A stretch of 17,129 bases of DNA, from positions 1 to 17,129 of the forward strand of contig FR894550.1 of assembly GCA_000436115.1 (NCBI GenBank). The letters run 5' to 3'. The position numbers and the translations under genes were made by a program. Under the pieces are notes generated by a model, which saw only the letters and a list, made by a program, of their open reading frames with translations, was not told the DNA's origin and searched no databases. The DNA is from Firmicutes bacterium CAG:534 (GTDB lineage: Bacteria; Bacillota; Clostridia; Lachnospirales; Lachnospiraceae). Every line of letters begins with the position of its first letter. The stretch's first letter is position 1. Of this stretch, positions 1 to 7,566 are shown piece by piece.

Positions 1-354
1 GTCTAAAAAAATGTCCGCATGCCCAAATTTCCCCAATAATATTAATCTGCCCCATCTAACTCAACTCGCCAGTAATTTATCAAAAAAACTACTGTTTAAC
101 TGAAAGTAAATTTTCACATTTTAGAATTTGTCAATGAAATTCGTATCCAATGCACTACCTTCCCGGGATTTATTTACTATATTGAACTCCACTAATTACT
201 ATGATGATAACGAGAATCCATTTTTTCAAGACCCAAGTTCTCAATCATGTTATTAAAAATACTACAGGATTTACTACTTGACACCGGAATTCGATTTTCC
301 AAGCCAGTTTTACACAAAATCTGTTTTTGTCTCTAACTTATATTCACTTTTTCT
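1..354. other. AT-rich gene-free stretch downstream of the NACHT gene
   Basis: No gene, RNA or convincing terminator can be supported here. There is a short plus-strand open frame (11-103) and a minus-strand open stretch of about 45 codons ending in TAG at 192-194. Neither has a ribosome binding site or a recognisable motif. The base composition matches the NACHT gene beside it, so the stretch may belong to the same acquired island; that is inference. Confidence 0.5.
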
Positions 355-2937
355 CTAAATATCTTTATTCACATATTCTTGATACAACATTTCTTTTCGA
401 GTTTTTAAACAATAAACTATGATATTATCCAAATCAACCCCTTGTTCTTTTAATAAAGGTAAACATTCTTCATCAAAAATAACATTTTTCATAATACTTC
501 CTTTAAATGTAACTTTTTCTATTTTAACTCTAATAAATGCAACATTTTGAAATATACAATTTTGAAAATCAGCTCCTAATAAATTTGAATTGATAAAACT
601 AACATCAGTTAAAAAACTATTTCTAAAATCAGAATCACAAAATGTACTCCTCTCAAACCTACACTTACTCATTATTGAACATCCCAAATAGGATCCAGTC
701 ATATTAATATTTGATAAAGTTTGAGAAGCTATCATCCGCCCCATCCAAATTCCCTTTTTAAGGCATTCTACATTTTCATATGACATATTTACTAATTGAA
801 GCTCAATATTGGGTAATAGTATACTATCAATCAAATGTGGTTCTAAATAGTCAAATAATTGAAGATTATTCATTTCATTAGTAATCAGTCTCAACTCTTC
901 TGACCATGCTATCTTATCCTCCTCATCTGCTAATATAATTTTACTTATTTTCATTATATTAAAAAATATATTAGCTTCACCCCTTAAAACATTAGCTTCA
1001 ATACATGAATTTACAAAGTGCATTCCACCGTAAAGAATTATTTTTTCTACACATTTCGATAACATTGGGGAAAATTCTTCAATTGATATAACCTTTTCAA
1101 AATTTTTTTTACTATTAAAATGCTTAAATACTTCTTCTTCAATTCTTCCTATCACCAATAGTTCACATATACTTTGACACTGTTGCTCTATGCTATTGTC
1201 TTCGCATAACACCTCAACAATATAATTAAATAAATATTCAGCCAAAAAATATTCATAAAATGACTTATGTTTAAATTTAATTTGCATATTCATGTTTTTT
1301 TCATAATAATTGTTATGCAAATAATTTTTCAGGCTCATTTCCGTATATCCACAGCCCTTAATACTTTGCTCAACATCTTCATGTGAAACTTCCAGCGTAG
1401 CACTTGTGTACATTAAAAATGCTATTTTCTGTGAAATCCTATGAAAAGATTCCTTGTCTTCAATGCTAAGCTTTCTACCTCTTGTTCCATACCCGCCTGT
1501 TCCAGAATTGCATTTATCATAAATTCCATTCTCTGTTGAAAAAATTTTATTATATAACATATATTTATCAGTATCTTTATTAATATCTAATTCTAATGAA
1601 TATATAATATATAAAATCAACGGTATTCCAAACACTTCCTTTTCCATGTTTAATGCTTTCAATCTTTCATAAGATATTATCTCTTTTTTATATTTTTTAT
1701 GAAAATCTATCATTTGAATTAATCCAAAATTTTTCAAACGAATGATGGTACATTCTTTATAATATAAAAGGAAATCTGCATTCAGAATGTCGATATAGTT
1801 TTCTCTCGTAGTTATAAAAAATTTAACTTGAATATACTGATTTTTAACATCATTAATAAAATTAGCAAAAATTTTTTCAACATTTTCCAAAACAACCATT
1901 TCATCAAATCCATCTAAAATAATATTTTTATTCTCTAATTGCTCTGGAGTCATTTTCAAATAGTAACATATTGATTGCAATAGACTTTCTTTATATGTTA
2001 CTTTCGACAATATAACAAAGAGGCAATCCTTTCTATTTTCAAAAAAATCACCTGCAAGATATGCCAAAAGACTACTCTTTCCACTTCCTGGTTGTCCCAT
2101 AATGATACATACCTTATTATTTGATTGTACAAAATCTAATAATACATCATCTAAATTACTACTTTTATCAATATCCTCCTCATAATGTCTCAAAGCAGCC
2201 TCGACGGTATACTCTTCTATATTTCCATTTAAAACCTGCCAATAATATTTACTTTTCTTCTCTATGTCGCGCTTCTCCACTTCATGCTTTTCGTTGTTCC
2301 TCTTCCTATCTCTTTTACAATTTTCTATCCTACTTATAATAATTCTTTCAAAATTTGTTTTAACGAAAACGTCTAATAATTTTTTCTTATCTTTTTCTCC
2401 TTCCAAAAACAGTTCCGAATTCCATACTTTTTTAAACGAATTAGTATCTTCTTTGTTTTCATTTTTGCTTTCTAAACAACGGGGGGCCTGCACCTTTCTA
2501 TCTTTTTGCTTTATACTAATTAACTGGTTAAGCATTTTATTATTTTCTATACAAACAGATAATATAACTCTTTGTTCTGGAGAAAATATTTCAAACATCT
2601 CATCTACAATCATATTTAGAGATTGTATTATAATTTTCTTTATATCATTGGGTATATATCCTTTATATTTAGTTTGAAATTTCCGAATAATTATTTCTTC
2701 ACTTATTTCATAATCCGTACCAATTATCTTTAACAGTTCTCCCCTAATAAATTGCTGGATTTGTTCTCTCAAGATCAAATCGTCCACTGCTTCCATATAA
2801 TCATCTAATTTTTTATCTATTTTTAATACCTGTCTTTTAAACCTCTGCTCATCTATTTTATCTTCTACACAACTACTAATATATCCCCAAAAAAGATCAC
2901 TTATTATATTTTTTTGTACTATATCTTGTTTTTCCAT
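355..2937 (-). CDS. NACHT-type STAND NTPase with C-terminal pentapeptide repeats (putative defence protein)
   Basis: An 860-residue protein. The frame is open 12 codons further up (to 2973), but ATG 2937 has AGAGGA seven bases before it and the upper ATG has none, so I start at 2937. Residues about 1-230 match nothing I recognise and include a Lys/Glu-rich, possibly coiled stretch (about 145-230). The NTPase core follows: Walker A GQPGSGKSS (281-289), Walker B IILDGFDE (339-346), a sensor-like FFITTR (373-378), and FKHKSFYEYFLAEYL (555-569), the H-x-SF-x-EYF signature seen C-terminal to NACHT domains. Residues about 731-821 are pentapeptide repeats (e.g. SDFRN, ADFQN, VTFKG). Bacterial NACHT proteins are known as phage-sensing STAND ATPases. 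Here the pentapeptides would be the sensor and the N-terminus the effector or adaptor; that assignment is inference. The gene is far richer in AT than the genes from 3640 onward, suggesting transfer. No clear promoter was found. Confidence 0.88.
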   Translation of the reverse strand: MEKQDIVQKNIISDLFWGYISSCVEDKIDEQRFKRQVLKIDKKLDDYMEAVDDLILREQIQQFIRGELLKIIGTDYEISEEIIIRKFQTKYKGYIPNDIKKIIIQSLNMIVDEMFEIFSPEQRVILSVCIENNKMLNQLISIKQKDRKVQAPRCLESKNENKEDTNSFKKVWNSELFLEGEKDKKKLLDVFVKTNFERIIISRIENCKRDRKRNNEKHEVEKRDIEKKSKYYWQVLNGNIEEYTVEAALRHYEEDIDKSSNLDDVLLDFVQSNNKVCIIMGQPGSGKSSLLAYLAGDFFENRKDCLFVILSKVTYKESLLQSICYYLKMTPEQLENKNIILDGFDEMVVLENVEKIFANFINDVKNQYIQVKFFITTRENYIDILNADFLLYYKECTIIRLKNFGLIQMIDFHKKYKKEIISYERLKALNMEKEVFGIPLILYIIYSLELDINKDTDKYMLYNKIFSTENGIYDKCNSGTGGYGTRGRKLSIEDKESFHRISQKIAFLMYTSATLEVSHEDVEQSIKGCGYTEMSLKNYLHNNYYEKNMNMQIKFKHKSFYEYFLAEYLFNYIVEVLCEDNSIEQQCQSICELLVIGRIEEEVFKHFNSKKNFEKVISIEEFSPMLSKCVEKIILYGGMHFVNSCIEANVLRGEANIFFNIMKISKIILADEEDKIAWSEELRLITNEMNNLQLFDYLEPHLIDSILLPNIELQLVNMSYENVECLKKGIWMGRMIASQTLSNINMTGSYLGCSIMSKCRFERSTFCDSDFRNSFLTDVSFINSNLLGADFQNCIFQNVAFIRVKIEKVTFKGSIMKNVIFDEECLPLLKEQGVDLDNIIVYCLKTRKEMLYQEYVNKDI

Positions 2938-3005
2938 ATAGCATTCCTCTACTTTCTTATTTATTTTGCACAAAAAAGCCTATATATTTGCCCTTTATAC
3001 AATGG

Positions 3006-3209
3006 TTAATCAAGCCATAAACAATGACAAAGTGAAAACCGTGTCAATTTAACTTCAATGCACTTATGTTTCCGGTTAAAAAGTACACAAAACGCCAGCC
3101 TTTTTTGAAAGCAAATCTGTGTCTCACTCTTCCCCATAACTGCTAACACCTCATGTCTAACAGGATCAGCCTTATATTGTGGAACCCTAAATTCCTTCGC
3201 CCAGCTTAC
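3006..3209 (-). other. 67-codon open stretch following the lipoprotein remnant
   Basis: This minus-strand frame is open from just after the TGA at 3210-3212 to TAA at 3006-3008. It includes a plausible peptide stretch, EFRVPQYKADPVRHEV, in a frame different from that of the lipoprotein ORF next to it. It has no start codon with a ribosome binding site. It could be the frameshifted continuation of a decayed gene, or chance. I do not recognise a family. Confidence 0.25.
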
Positions 3210-3352
3210 TCATAGTAATATTTAATATCATGCGCAAGTGCGGCATCTGTTTTACCGGATGAGCATGCCGTAAGCAGCATTGCCATAAGCATAACAAGTG
3301 CTGCCAATACATTTAAAATATTCCGTTTTCTTTTGAATGCTTTCTTTTTCAT
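3206..3352 (-). pseudogene. Truncated lipoprotein: signal peptide and lipobox only
   Basis: A 48-codon ORF. It starts at ATG 3352, ten bases after a full GAGGAGG site (3363-3369), and its own promoter is visible at 3447-3475. Residues 1-11 are strongly basic and 12-27 hydrophobic. A lipobox LLTAC-SS places the lipidated cysteine at residue 30, the standard type II signal peptide of Gram-positive solute-binding or sensor lipoproteins. Only 18 residues follow the cysteine before TAA. This is too short for a binding protein, so I read it as the 5' end of a lipoprotein gene whose body was lost, perhaps when the AT-rich block to its left was inserted. A genuine micro-lipoprotein cannot be excluded. 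Signals for transcription, translation and export all look intact. Confidence 0.65.
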
Positions 3353-3446
3353 ATGCTAATATCCTCCTCGAATCGTCCTTCGTTCACTAATCCCCTTTTC
3401 CTTTGTTCTTAGCAAATCCCTATAACGACTCTTTTATTTTGGGACA

Positions 3447-3475
3447 AGTATAGCATCTCATAATACAAATTGCAA
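3447..3475 (-). promoter_or_regulatory. Sigma-A-like promoter for the lipoprotein ORF
   Basis: Read on the minus strand: -35 TTGCAA (3475-3470), 17-base spacer, -10 TATACT (3452-3447). It gives a leader of about 90 bases before the ATG at 3352. It is divergent from the DUF1015 promoter at 3562. Confidence 0.6.
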
Positions 3476-3561
3476 TATTTCAAAAAAAGAGAAACGTTAT
3501 TTTATATTTTCGTGATGGAAGACGTTACTTCCTTTTCCTTAATTATATTTCCAGGTAAGCA

Positions 3562-3591
3562 TTGACACGCCCTCTTTGCGCAACGTATAAT
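3562..3591 (+). promoter_or_regulatory. Consensus sigma-A promoter for the DUF1015 gene
   Basis: TTGACA (3562-3567), 18-base spacer, TATAAT (3586-3591): both hexamers are perfect. The predicted start is near 3598, about 40 bases before the ATG at 3640. The TTG of the -35 box is also the first possible start codon of the long open frame. Translation therefore cannot begin there on this transcript, which fixes the gene start downstream. Confidence 0.8.
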
Positions 3592-3639
3592 CTTTACAAC
3601 ATCAGATTATCATTCCAGAGAAGAACAAGGAGGATGTAT

Positions 3640-4881
3640 ATGCCACAGGTTACTCCCTTTCGCAGTATCAGACCCATCCCGGAGCTGGCAGATCGTATTG
3701 CAGCGCTGCCCTATGATGTTTATAACCGCAGGGAAGCGCTTGACGAAACCCTCAGGGAACCTCTTTCCTTTTTAAAGATCGACCGTGCAGAAACACAGTT
3801 TCCAGAGGATGTTGACACCTATGATCCAAAGGTTTATGAAAAAGCAAAGGAACTGTTAAACTCCATGCTGCAGGATGGCTCCTTTATCATGGAAGACGCC
3901 CCCTGCTACTATATCTATGAGCTTACCATGGACGGCCGCTCCCAGACAGGAATTGTAGCCTGCTCCTCCATTGATGATTACCAGAATGAGATTATCAAGA
4001 AACACGAAAAGACCAGAGAAGACAAGGAGCTTGACCGGATCCGCCATGTGGACATTACAGACACCCATACAGGCCCTATTTTCCTGGTATACCGTTCTGT
4101 TTCCGTTATCAACCAGATTGTAGAAGATGCCAAACAGGAAGCTCCTTTATATGACTTTGTATCCTCAGATGGGATCAGGCACCGGGTCTTTCGGATTTCC
4201 GATCAGGACGCCATTCAAAAGCTTGAAAAGGCTTTTGCAGAAATTCCCTGTACCTATATCGCAGACGGGCACCACCGCTGCGCCTCAGCAGTGAAGGTCG
4301 GTCAAAAACGCAGAAAAGAACATCCAGGTTATACCGGCGAGGAAGAGTTTAACCGTTTTCTTTCGGTTCTTTTCCCGGATGATCAGCTTGCGATCCTGCC
4401 TTATAACCGTGTGGTAAAGGATCTGAACGGCCTTTCCGTTTCTGAATTTTTAAGTGCCCTGGAAAAAGCAGGCTTTACCGTTTCCGCCCCTCAAAAGGAA
4501 GCTATTTCTCCTTCCTTCAAGGGCTCTTTTGGCCTTTACCTTGACGGCAGCTGGTATCTTGTCACTGCTTCCCTGCCGCTTCTTTCCGACGATCCTGTAA
4601 AAGGACTTGATGTTTCCATTTTGCAGGACAGAATCTTAGGGCCGATTTTGGGAATTGGAGATCCCAGGACAGACAAACGGATTGATTTTGTAGGCGGGAT
4701 CCGCGGACTTTCCGAGCTGGAAAGACGGGTTTCCGAGGATATGACACTGGCCTTTTCCATGTATCCCACTTCCATTGAGGAGCTGCTTTCCGTGGCCGAT
4801 GCAGGGCTGCTTATGCCCCCCAAATCTACCTGGTTTGAGCCAAAGCTCAGAAGCGGACTGTTTTTACATAGTCTTTCTTAA
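3640..4881 (+). CDS. DUF1015 family protein
   Basis: A 413-residue cytoplasmic protein. I start it at ATG 3640, which follows AAGGAGG by a normal gap; the frame runs up to 3562 but that part overlaps the promoter. The N-terminus has the family hallmark IRPIPELADRIAALPYDV (residues 10-27). Further motifs are KHEKT (121-125) and DGHHR (209-213), the latter resembling the DGHHR-type motifs of ParB/sulfiredoxin-fold proteins. The family's biochemical role is not settled. In many Lachnospiraceae the gene sits by serC/serA, from which a link to serine metabolism has been guessed. Here serA is not adjacent: the upstream neighbours are the lipoprotein remnant and the AT-rich NACHT block. It is monocistronic, with its own promoter and a strong terminator at 4892. 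Confidence 0.88.
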   Translation: MPQVTPFRSIRPIPELADRIAALPYDVYNRREALDETLREPLSFLKIDRAETQFPEDVDTYDPKVYEKAKELLNSMLQDGSFIMEDAPCYYIYELTMDGRSQTGIVACSSIDDYQNEIIKKHEKTREDKELDRIRHVDITDTHTGPIFLVYRSVSVINQIVEDAKQEAPLYDFVSSDGIRHRVFRISDQDAIQKLEKAFAEIPCTYIADGHHRCASAVKVGQKRRKEHPGYTGEEEFNRFLSVLFPDDQLAILPYNRVVKDLNGLSVSEFLSALEKAGFTVSAPQKEAISPSFKGSFGLYLDGSWYLVTASLPLLSDDPVKGLDVSILQDRILGPILGIGDPRTDKRIDFVGGIRGLSELERRVSEDMTLAFSMYPTSIEELLSVADAGLLMPPKSTWFEPKLRSGLFLHSLS

Positions 4882-4891
4882 ACGCCAAATC

Positions 4892-4922
4892 GGCCCGGCA
4901 TGTCAAAATGCCGGGCCTTTTA
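4892..4922 (+). terminator. Intrinsic terminator after the DUF1015 gene
   Basis: A perfect 10-bp GC-rich stem (GGCCCGGCAT, 4892-4901, with 4908-4917), a 6-base loop, then TTTTAT. The T-run is on the plus strand only. It lies between two convergent genes. Confidence 0.9.
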
Positions 4923-4938
4923 TCCTTTAAAAGATTTT

Positions 4939-5745
4939 CTATTTATCTGCCTTAAACAGGGTTCCGATCTCTTCCCCTTCCAGGATACGGTTAATATTCC
5001 CGATCCGGTTTCCGTTGGCAATCACCATATCTACACCGGCGCTGCCAGCAAGCTTTGCCGCTGCGATCTTCGTTGCCATGCCTCCGGTTCCAAAGGTTGT
5101 GTCTGCCCCTTTTGCCATAGCCTCCAGATGGTCATCAATGCTGTCCACATAACTGATAAATCTGGCGTTTTGATCTTTGCGCGGATCGTCCGTATATAGC
5201 CCATCTATATCGGAAAGCAGGATCAAAAGATCCGCATCTACCATTTCTGCTACGTTGGCTGATAAGGTATCATTATCTCCAAAGTTTTCTTCCTGGATCT
5301 GATCTGTGGAAATCGGGTCATTTTCATTTACAATCGGGATTACCCCTAATTCCAGAAGCTCATGAAAGGTATTCTTGGCATTTTGCAGACTGATCTCATT
5401 GAGCAGGATCCTCTTGGTAATCAGGATCTGGGCAATGGTCTGATTGTACTCTGCAAACAGCTTCTGATAGATCATCATCAGTCTTGCCTGTCCTACTGCT
5501 GCGCAGGCCTGCTTTTCTGAAAGCGTCTTTGGTTTTTCCTTAAAGCCAAGGGCCTTGCGTCCTGCTCCGATAGCGCCGGATGATACAATCACCACTTCCT
5601 TATTCTGATTTCTGATGTCTGTCAGGATCCTCACAAATTTTTCCATTTTCCCCAGGTTCAGATTGCCTGTACTCGTATGGGTGATCGTCGAGGTTCCGAT
5701 CTTAATAACGATCCTCTTTTTCTCCCGCAAAAAACTTCTGTCCAC
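4939..5745 (-). CDS. proB: Glutamate 5-kinase, kinase domain only (proline biosynthesis)
   Basis: A 268-residue amino-acid kinase that phosphorylates L-glutamate to glutamyl-5-phosphate, the first step to proline, in the cytoplasm. Visible motifs: KIGTST (15-20), SSGAIGAG (55-62), NENDPI (140-145), FGDNDTLSA (155-163), and SDIDGLYTDDPR (178-189) for ATP binding. Length and end show there is no C-terminal PUA domain; such short forms occur in Clostridia. The start is GTG 5745, eight bases after an AAGGA site. A good promoter precedes it (5790-5817). proA, its usual partner, is not next to it: the gene ends against the convergent DUF1015 terminator, so proA must lie elsewhere. Confidence 0.95.
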   Translation of the reverse strand: MDRSFLREKKRIVIKIGTSTITHTSTGNLNLGKMEKFVRILTDIRNQNKEVVIVSSGAIGAGRKALGFKEKPKTLSEKQACAAVGQARLMMIYQKLFAEYNQTIAQILITKRILLNEISLQNAKNTFHELLELGVIPIVNENDPISTDQIQEENFGDNDTLSANVAEMVDADLLILLSDIDGLYTDDPRKDQNARFISYVDSIDDHLEAMAKGADTTFGTGGMATKIAAAKLAGSAGVDMVIANGNRIGNINRILEGEEIGTLFKADK

Positions 5746-5789
5746 TTTTCTATTCCTTCCCCGTGTCCCTTATTTTTGTCACAGGTATC

Positions 5790-5817
5790 ATTATACCATT
5801 CTTTCAAGGAACGTCAA
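5790..5817 (-). promoter_or_regulatory. Promoter for proB
   Basis: Minus strand: -35 TTGACG (5817-5812), 16-base spacer, -10 TATAAT (5795-5790). The predicted start is near 5783, about 38 bases before the GTG. It lies in the 106-base gap after the DUF3592-like gene, so proB is transcribed on its own. Confidence 0.75.
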
Positions 5818-5851
5818 TCAGTCTCTCTGTATTCTTCTTTTCCCCAAATGC

Positions 5852-6463
5852 TTACCGTACATTCTGATACCTGCCGCAGTAGGGACATCTGCCCGCATAA
5901 CCTGCTGCCGCCTGAAAAGATGCACCGCAGCCCTGGCAGCTTACAGCCACCAGCCTGACCTTTGAGAGATCCACCGGTTTATCATCCATCAGTTCTCCTT
6001 CTCCCGGAAGGATTTCATCCCGAACAGAAGCCGGGTCAAAATCATATTTGCCCCGATACTCATAAATATCTATTGTCATCCCCACCGGATAGTCTCCTGT
6101 TCCCTGTTCAAAGTTCGTGGGAATAATCGCTTCTCTTTCTATATGGTTACGGTCAAAATAGTGAACCTTAACATTAACCGGGAACCTGCCGTTCACTGTA
6201 TAAGCTGTGTTTTCCACATAGCTGTAGATCTTTGCCGGATATTTTGTTCCATGCTTTATAATAAAAAACCTCTGGTATCGCTTTACAAGCACCCATAGGA
6301 TCATGGCCAGTCCAAGTATCAAAAACAGCACGGGGATCATCAAAAAGGCTCGGAAATCATCTGTCATCCACGCACTGACTCTCCAAAATGTGACTGTAAA
6401 TACGCCCCCTATTGCAGTAAAAGCCGCTCCCACAATCAATAGTATCTTTTGAATTCCACTCAT
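5852..6463 (-). CDS. Membrane protein with DUF3592-like region and C-terminal zinc ribbon
   Basis: About 203 residues. Two hydrophobic helices (about 4-26 and 37-60) are followed by a beta-rich domain with the DUF3592 look (GTKYPAKIYSYVE, then KVHYFDRNH). The C-terminus is a zinc ribbon with CxxC pairs at about 176/179 and 193/196. Two adjacent ATGs are possible: 6463 is five bases from the GGGGAG site and 6466 only two, so I prefer 6463. The soluble part should face the cytoplasm, since zinc ribbons of this type are cytoplasmic. Function is unknown. It lies 48 bases after the truncated macro-domain gene on the same strand with no obvious promoter between, so the two may be co-transcribed. 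Confidence 0.75.
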   Translation of the reverse strand: MSGIQKILLIVGAAFTAIGGVFTVTFWRVSAWMTDDFRAFLMIPVLFLILGLAMILWVLVKRYQRFFIIKHGTKYPAKIYSYVENTAYTVNGRFPVNVKVHYFDRNHIEREAIIPTNFEQGTGDYPVGMTIDIYEYRGKYDFDPASVRDEILPGEGELMDDKPVDLSKVRLVAVSCQGCGASFQAAAGYAGRCPYCGRYQNVR

Positions 6464-6514
6464 CATTTCTCCCCTTACCGCTTTGTTACATATTTTTTAT
6501 CCTAATATATCATC

Positions 6515-6832
6515 TTATAAAATCCTACTATAAATCGCAAGATCTTCTTCCTTAAACACATCAAAAACAACTTTCATTTCGCTTCCTGTTTCCTCATAAT
6601 ATTTCCGAACCGTTTCTACTGCGATTTCTGCCGCCCGTTCATTAGGGAACATAAAGACGCCTGTGGAGATACAGCAAAAAGCCACACTCCTGACCCCATT
6701 TTGCTCTGCAAGCTCCAAGCAGGAATGATAACAGGATGCTAACAGCTTCTCATCTGCCTCCTCAATGGCCCTGCCAAGCCTTTCTACCTCATTTTGTGCA
6801 GGAAAAGCTTTGGAATTTTTCCATCCTCTCAT
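6515..6832 (-). pseudogene. Macro-domain protein, N-terminal half missing
   Basis: A 105-codon ORF (an in-frame TTG lies at 6835). From about residue 24 it matches the C-terminal half of macro-domain ADP-ribosylglycohydrolases: EADEKLLASCYHSCLELAEQ, then the substrate loop CISTGVFMFPNERAAEIAV, then VVFDVFKEEDLAIYSRIL. Family members of this kind are about 170-270 residues long. The first half, with the NAAN loop that binds ADP-ribose, is absent, and the leading ~23 residues do not look like macro domain. A GGCGG site lies eight bases before the ATG and a strong dyad-flanked promoter lies upstream (6932-6960). The fragment may thus be expressed, but it should be catalytically dead. The likely cause is a deletion joining a regulated promoter to the gene's 3' half. 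Confidence 0.75.
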
Positions 6833-6904
6833 CAAGCATACCGCCTTTCTTCCAAATCAACGGCTCTGATCTCCGCTCGCTATTTGGGTATCAATTCATT
6901 TCAT

Positions 6905-6970
6905 TGTAACACATCTTGTTACATCTCTTGCAAAATATCATTCAGTTGATGTAATGTCAATAGTTACATC
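6905..6970 (-). promoter_or_regulatory. Two operator-like dyads flanking a promoter
   Basis: Dyad 1: TGTAAC-N7-GTTACA (6905-6923), at about +1 to +20 of the promoter at 6932-6960. Dyad 2: GATGTAA-N9-TTACATC (6948-6970), with the -35 box inside its spacer. Both share TGTAA/TTACA half-sites, and the 10-mer GTTACATCTC occurs at 6918 and again at 6963. This layout suggests a dimeric repressor. The rrf2 gene ending at 7009, just upstream, is the obvious candidate, but that is inference. Confidence 0.6.
6932..6960 (-). promoter_or_regulatory. Promoter upstream of the macro-domain fragment
   Basis: Minus strand: perfect -35 TTGACA (6960-6955), 17-base spacer, -10 TATTTT (6937-6932). The predicted start is near 6925, leaving a leader of about 90 bases before ATG 6832. 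Confidence 0.65.
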
Positions 6971-7008
6971 TCCGACTTTGAAAAAAGGTGCGCTGATCAT
7001 GCCCACCT

Positions 7009-7446
7009 TCATTCTTTTCTTAAAGTCTTTTCTTTTATATCCCTAACCACATCAGCCAGCGTCATATTTGTCAGTTCCCTTTCCATGGCCTCCTGCACTC
7101 TAAGCAGCTTATCATCCAGCACAGCATGAATGCTTCTTCCCACCGGACAGGCCATGCTGGGATTTTCATGGAAATGGAATAAGGTTTCACTTGGAGTACA
7201 TTCTACCGCTCTGTATACGTCCAAAAAGGAAATTTCATCCAGGGGTCTTGTAATGGTAACGCCTCCGGTTCCTCTAGCTACCTCAATCAGCCCGGCGGCC
7301 TTCAACTGCTGAAGCAGCTTCCTGATGATAACCGGATTGGTGCCAATGCTGCCTGCCATAAGCTCACTGGTTACTTTGCAATCTGTAAAAGTCACGATAC
7401 AGGCAAACATATGGATTGCCATTGTAAATCTGCTGGAAATCTGCAT
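7009..7446 (-). CDS. Rrf2 family transcriptional regulator
   Basis: A 145-residue winged-helix DNA-binding protein. The N-terminal MQISSRFTMAIHMFACI followed by TSELMAGSIGTNPVIIRKLL and the wing AGLIEVARGTGGVTITRP is the standard Rrf2 layout, residues about 1-75. The C-terminal half contains SMACPVGRSIHAVLD, as in YwnA-like members. The three-cysteine cluster of IscR-type Fe-S sensors is not present, so a [2Fe-2S] switch is unlikely. The start ATG 7446 has CGGAGAAAG just before it. The gene follows the methyltransferase on the same strand by 120 bases. The dyad-flanked promoter just beyond its 3' end is a plausible target. Confidence 0.9.
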   Translation of the reverse strand: MQISSRFTMAIHMFACIVTFTDCKVTSELMAGSIGTNPVIIRKLLQQLKAAGLIEVARGTGGVTITRPLDEISFLDVYRAVECTPSETLFHFHENPSMACPVGRSIHAVLDDKLLRVQEAMERELTNMTLADVVRDIKEKTLRKE

Positions 7447-7566
7447 ACTTTCTCCGTTCCACAGACGGGCTCCGCCTGTCTTCCCACCACGCCTTTATAA
7501 GCCCGAAGCAATGTCTGGAACTTATATCAGCGCTTCTATAAAGAAAGTTTACCTCAAAATCCTGCT

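Noticed and set aside
9..23. 15-base word shared (14 of 15) with 11950-11964, suggestive of a dispersed repeat end.
   Set aside because: By rough count, several such near-matches are expected by chance in 17 kb on two strands, and the flanking bases do not match.
2264..2677. 137-codon plus-strand open frame within the NACHT gene.
   Set aside because: It lies opposite a well-supported domain-bearing gene, its product is a low-complexity Ser/Phe/Leu string, and no ribosome site is evident.
3562..3639. Upstream 26-codon extension of the DUF1015 reading frame.
   Set aside because: It begins inside the -35 box of a perfect promoter and contains the -10 box, so it cannot be on the transcript. The family N-terminus and AGGAGG site fit ATG 3640.
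7455..7480. Hairpin GAC-GGC/GCC-GTC between rrf2 and the methyltransferase gene, considered as a terminator.
   Set aside because: The stem is short with a mismatch, and no T-run follows on either strand.
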